From assembly GCA_003218975.1 (NCBI GenBank), contig QHPD01000106.1, forward strand, positions 1-64,000: 64,000 bases of DNA. The letters run 5' to 3'. The translations under genes were made by a program, and so were the position numbers. The notes under the pieces are model-generated. The model saw nothing but the letters and a program-made list of their open reading frames with translations. It was not told where the DNA came from and did not search any database. Positions 62,659 to 64,000 of this stretch are shown in pieces (within the stretch, counting starts at the first letter, position 1; every line of letters starts with the position of its first letter). The stretch is from Verrucomicrobiota bacterium. GTDB taxonomy: Bacteria; Verrucomicrobiota; Verrucomicrobiia; Chthoniobacterales; UBA10450.

Positions 62659-63111
62659 ATGCGCGCTTTCACATCGTCATTAATCCTCGCGCTGGTCATC
62701 ATCGGCACAGTCTCCAAGGCTGCTGATATCAGGCCAGCCGACACAAACACGCCTTTGTTTCGTATCTTCGCGCCCATTCCCATGAAGCGGGCAACCAGCG
62801 CGATTGGTACTCAACTCACGTTCGACAACAAGCGCCCGTTGCTAGTGGTTCATTCGGTGAGCGATTTGCGATTGGCTCGCGACAATAAAAGCGTGCTTAT
62901 TACTCTCACTCGGGCAGACGCGAAGAAATTCGCTGAGATGACGCAAAAGTACAATCAGGGTTTACTACTTTTTGAGGCTGAGGGTCGCGTTCTGGAGGCG
63001 ATGCAGATTACCACGCCTGTTGTAGATGGCGTTCTTGGATTCAAGTATCCCGACGAGGCAGCAGTTGCTGAATATTTGCGCCGCCGGTTTCGCATCGGCG
63101 AGTTCCGATGA
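62659..63111 (+). CDS. Cassette 6: exported hypothetical protein
   Basis: 150 residues starting three bases after the GTTTAGAC core. N-terminal signal (LILALVIIGTVSKAADI), then RPLLVVHSVSDLRLARDNKS and VLITLTRADAKKFAEMTQKY. The mature domain resembles the accessory domain of SecD-type proteins, 'V..A....D....V.l.lt...a..F...T', but at low similarity. Last unit of the array; no attC is visible after its stop. Confidence 0.72.
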   Translation: MRAFTSSLILALVIIGTVSKAADIRPADTNTPLFRIFAPIPMKRATSAIGTQLTFDNKRPLLVVHSVSDLRLARDNKSVLITLTRADAKKFAEMTQKYNQGLLLFEAEGRVLEAMQITTPVVDGVLGFKYPDEAAVAEYLRRRFRIGEFR

Positions 63112-63142
63112 GAGCCGGCGAGTAAACTTCATTCTTGATGAT

Positions 63143-63363
63143 CAAAAACACTCACTTCGCATTTGGCTGCGCTGCTGAAAGATCGGGTGATCGGATTCGC
63201 CAAGGAAGCTTTCGCCTTGGTTCCGAAAGCTAATATGCCGGTGGTGATGGAGCTGACGCCGAGAAAATTTCTGAGCACGCCCGGCCTCTGGATCGGGTTG
63301 GCATTTCCCGCCGCATTCCTCGCCGCAGCAGTCCGGCTGCATCGCTACCGAGGACCAATTTGA
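63143..63363 (+). pseudogene. C-terminal remnant of a membrane (probably ABC-2 permease) gene
   Basis: The open frame reads RVIGFAKEAFALVPKANMPV, VMELTPRKFLSTPGLWIGLA, then a last helix ending in RLHRYRGPI and stop. It looks like the tail of a transporter permease: the 'TPGLWIGLA.AAAFL.AAVRLRRYR' ending is familiar from such proteins. No proper start or upstream helices exist; the sequence begins where the cassette array ends. Probably truncated by the array's right boundary. Confidence 0.5.
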
Positions 63364-63397
63364 TTCGTCTGCAGACCTACTAACAAAGGAGAAATTC

Positions 63398-64000
63398 ATG
63401 CATCCAACTAAAAAAGCAGCACGCATCGCAGGAGCGGTGTACCTATCCATGGTGCTCACCGGTCCGATCAGCCTAATCTATATTCCCAACAAGCTTATTG
63501 TCCGCGGCAACGCTGCGGCGACGGCGATCAACGTTGTAGGTCACGAAAGTCTCGCCCGGATGTGGATCATCGGTGATCTCTGGACGCATGTGATTTTCAT
63601 CTGTCTCGGCGTGGCCCTCTACCGATTGCTCAGTGATGTGAACAAGACCTGGGCACACCTGATGATTGGATTTGTTCTCGTCTCTGCGGCAGTCGGATTT
63701 TCAAATGCGCTGAATAATATCGCCGCTTTCATCCTTTTCCGGGGCGGAGAGTTTCTGAGTGTCATCGACAAACCTCAACGTGAGGCGCTCGGCATGTTGT
63801 TTATGCGGTTGCATAGTCAGGGGAACTTTATCAACGAGCTATTTTGGGGACTGTGGCTCTTCCCGTTTGGGCTGCTTGTTTTTCGATCGGGATTTCTGCC
63901 GCGGTTCATCGGCATTTGGCTGATGATCAATTGCTTCGGCTGGCTGGTGCTGAGTCCGATCGCGTTGTTTGATCCAAGTCATTACGACGTCGCGTTTCGT
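63398..64000 (+). CDS. DUF4386 family membrane protein (partial, runs off window)
   Basis: Missing from the ORF track because it is cut by the window end. ATG 63398, preceded by AAAGGAG, is open for 201 codons. Sequence: KAARIAGAVYLSMVLTGPIS, a helix near LWTHVIFICLGVALYRLLSD, LGMLFMRLHSQGNFINELFW, and LFPFGLLVFRSGFLPRFIGI. The 'R.aGl.yL........p', 'L..GNF..elFWGLWL.PFG.LV.kSGf.PR.lG' patterns are DUF4386 hallmarks. Function unknown. Confidence 0.85.
   Translation, partial: MHPTKKAARIAGAVYLSMVLTGPISLIYIPNKLIVRGNAAATAINVVGHESLARMWIIGDLWTHVIFICLGVALYRLLSDVNKTWAHLMIGFVLVSAAVGFSNALNNIAAFILFRGGEFLSVIDKPQREALGMLFMRLHSQGNFINELFWGLWLFPFGLLVFRSGFLPRFIGIWLMINCFGWLVLSPIALFDPSHYDVAFR

Overview
The window reads as a gene-dense chromosomal segment of a GC-rich Gram-negative bacterium, most likely a soil member of the Verrucomicrobiota (Chthoniobacterales-like). 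This is inferred from gene content only: a double-length UvrA of the kind known from Chlamydiae and relatives, GTP-type PEPCK, a GH75 protein, a DUF2339/DUF3999 pair, an outer-membrane toolkit (Lgt, Tol/Exb, GmhA), and abundant short palindromic dispersed repeats. No rRNA, CRISPR array or intact prophage is visible.

Layout. 1-5.7 kb: DUF4870 tail, a translationally coupled Hsp20-Hsp20-Lon proteostasis unit, a conserved hypothetical, pdxH and a macrodomain gene. 5.7-13 kb: membrane and VOC proteins, fumC with a methyltransferase, tRNA-Val, gmhA, a degenerate rhomboid-like protein and pckG. 13-19 kb: a 1971-codon tandem UvrA whose reading frame has absorbed three different dispersed repeats. 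19-26 kb: lgt, a TolQ/TolR/TolA-like operon and suf genes in the order sufC-sufB-sufD; sufC lacks its ABC signature/Walker B segment and changes frame. 26-34 kb: tRNA-Gln, a pseudokinase, a GH75 protein, an orphan tail-sheath N-terminus, several small or broken genes and secreted Gly/Tyr-rich proteins. 34-43 kb: an adjacent pair predicted to turn arginine into ornithine and then proline, PolX, a VCBS-repeat metalloprotease, a lytic transglycosylase and PriA. 43-51 kb: an atypical class A beta-lactamase-fold protein, a LysR regulator, DUF2339 with a decayed DUF3999 partner, a twice-frameshifted membrane gene and two coupled hydrolases. 51-55.6 kb: an M28 peptidase and a TetR-HlyD-ABC exporter resembling CecR-YbhGFSR.

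57.8-63.1 kb is the most interesting region: a chromosomal integron. A tyrosine recombinase of the IntI type, with the IntI-specific insert, lies divergent to six single-gene units on the + strand. Each unit is preceded by a TCTCGTT(T)AG junction, at 0.7-1.0 kb spacing, and at least two junctions are convincing attC palindromes. The integrase has lost its first codons: an in-frame stop lies just outside the readable N-terminus and the remains abut the first junction. Cassette products are mostly secreted or membrane proteins of unknown function, plus a SAM methyltransferase and a DUF1579-like protein with a one-base frameshift. To the right lie the tail end of a probable membrane-transport gene and a DUF4386 gene cut by the window edge.

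Several genes carry single-base or small indels (sufC, cassette 2, 30.6 kb, 48.3 kb, 48.6 kb). Some sit in homopolymers, so sequencing or assembly error competes with genuine decay as the explanation.
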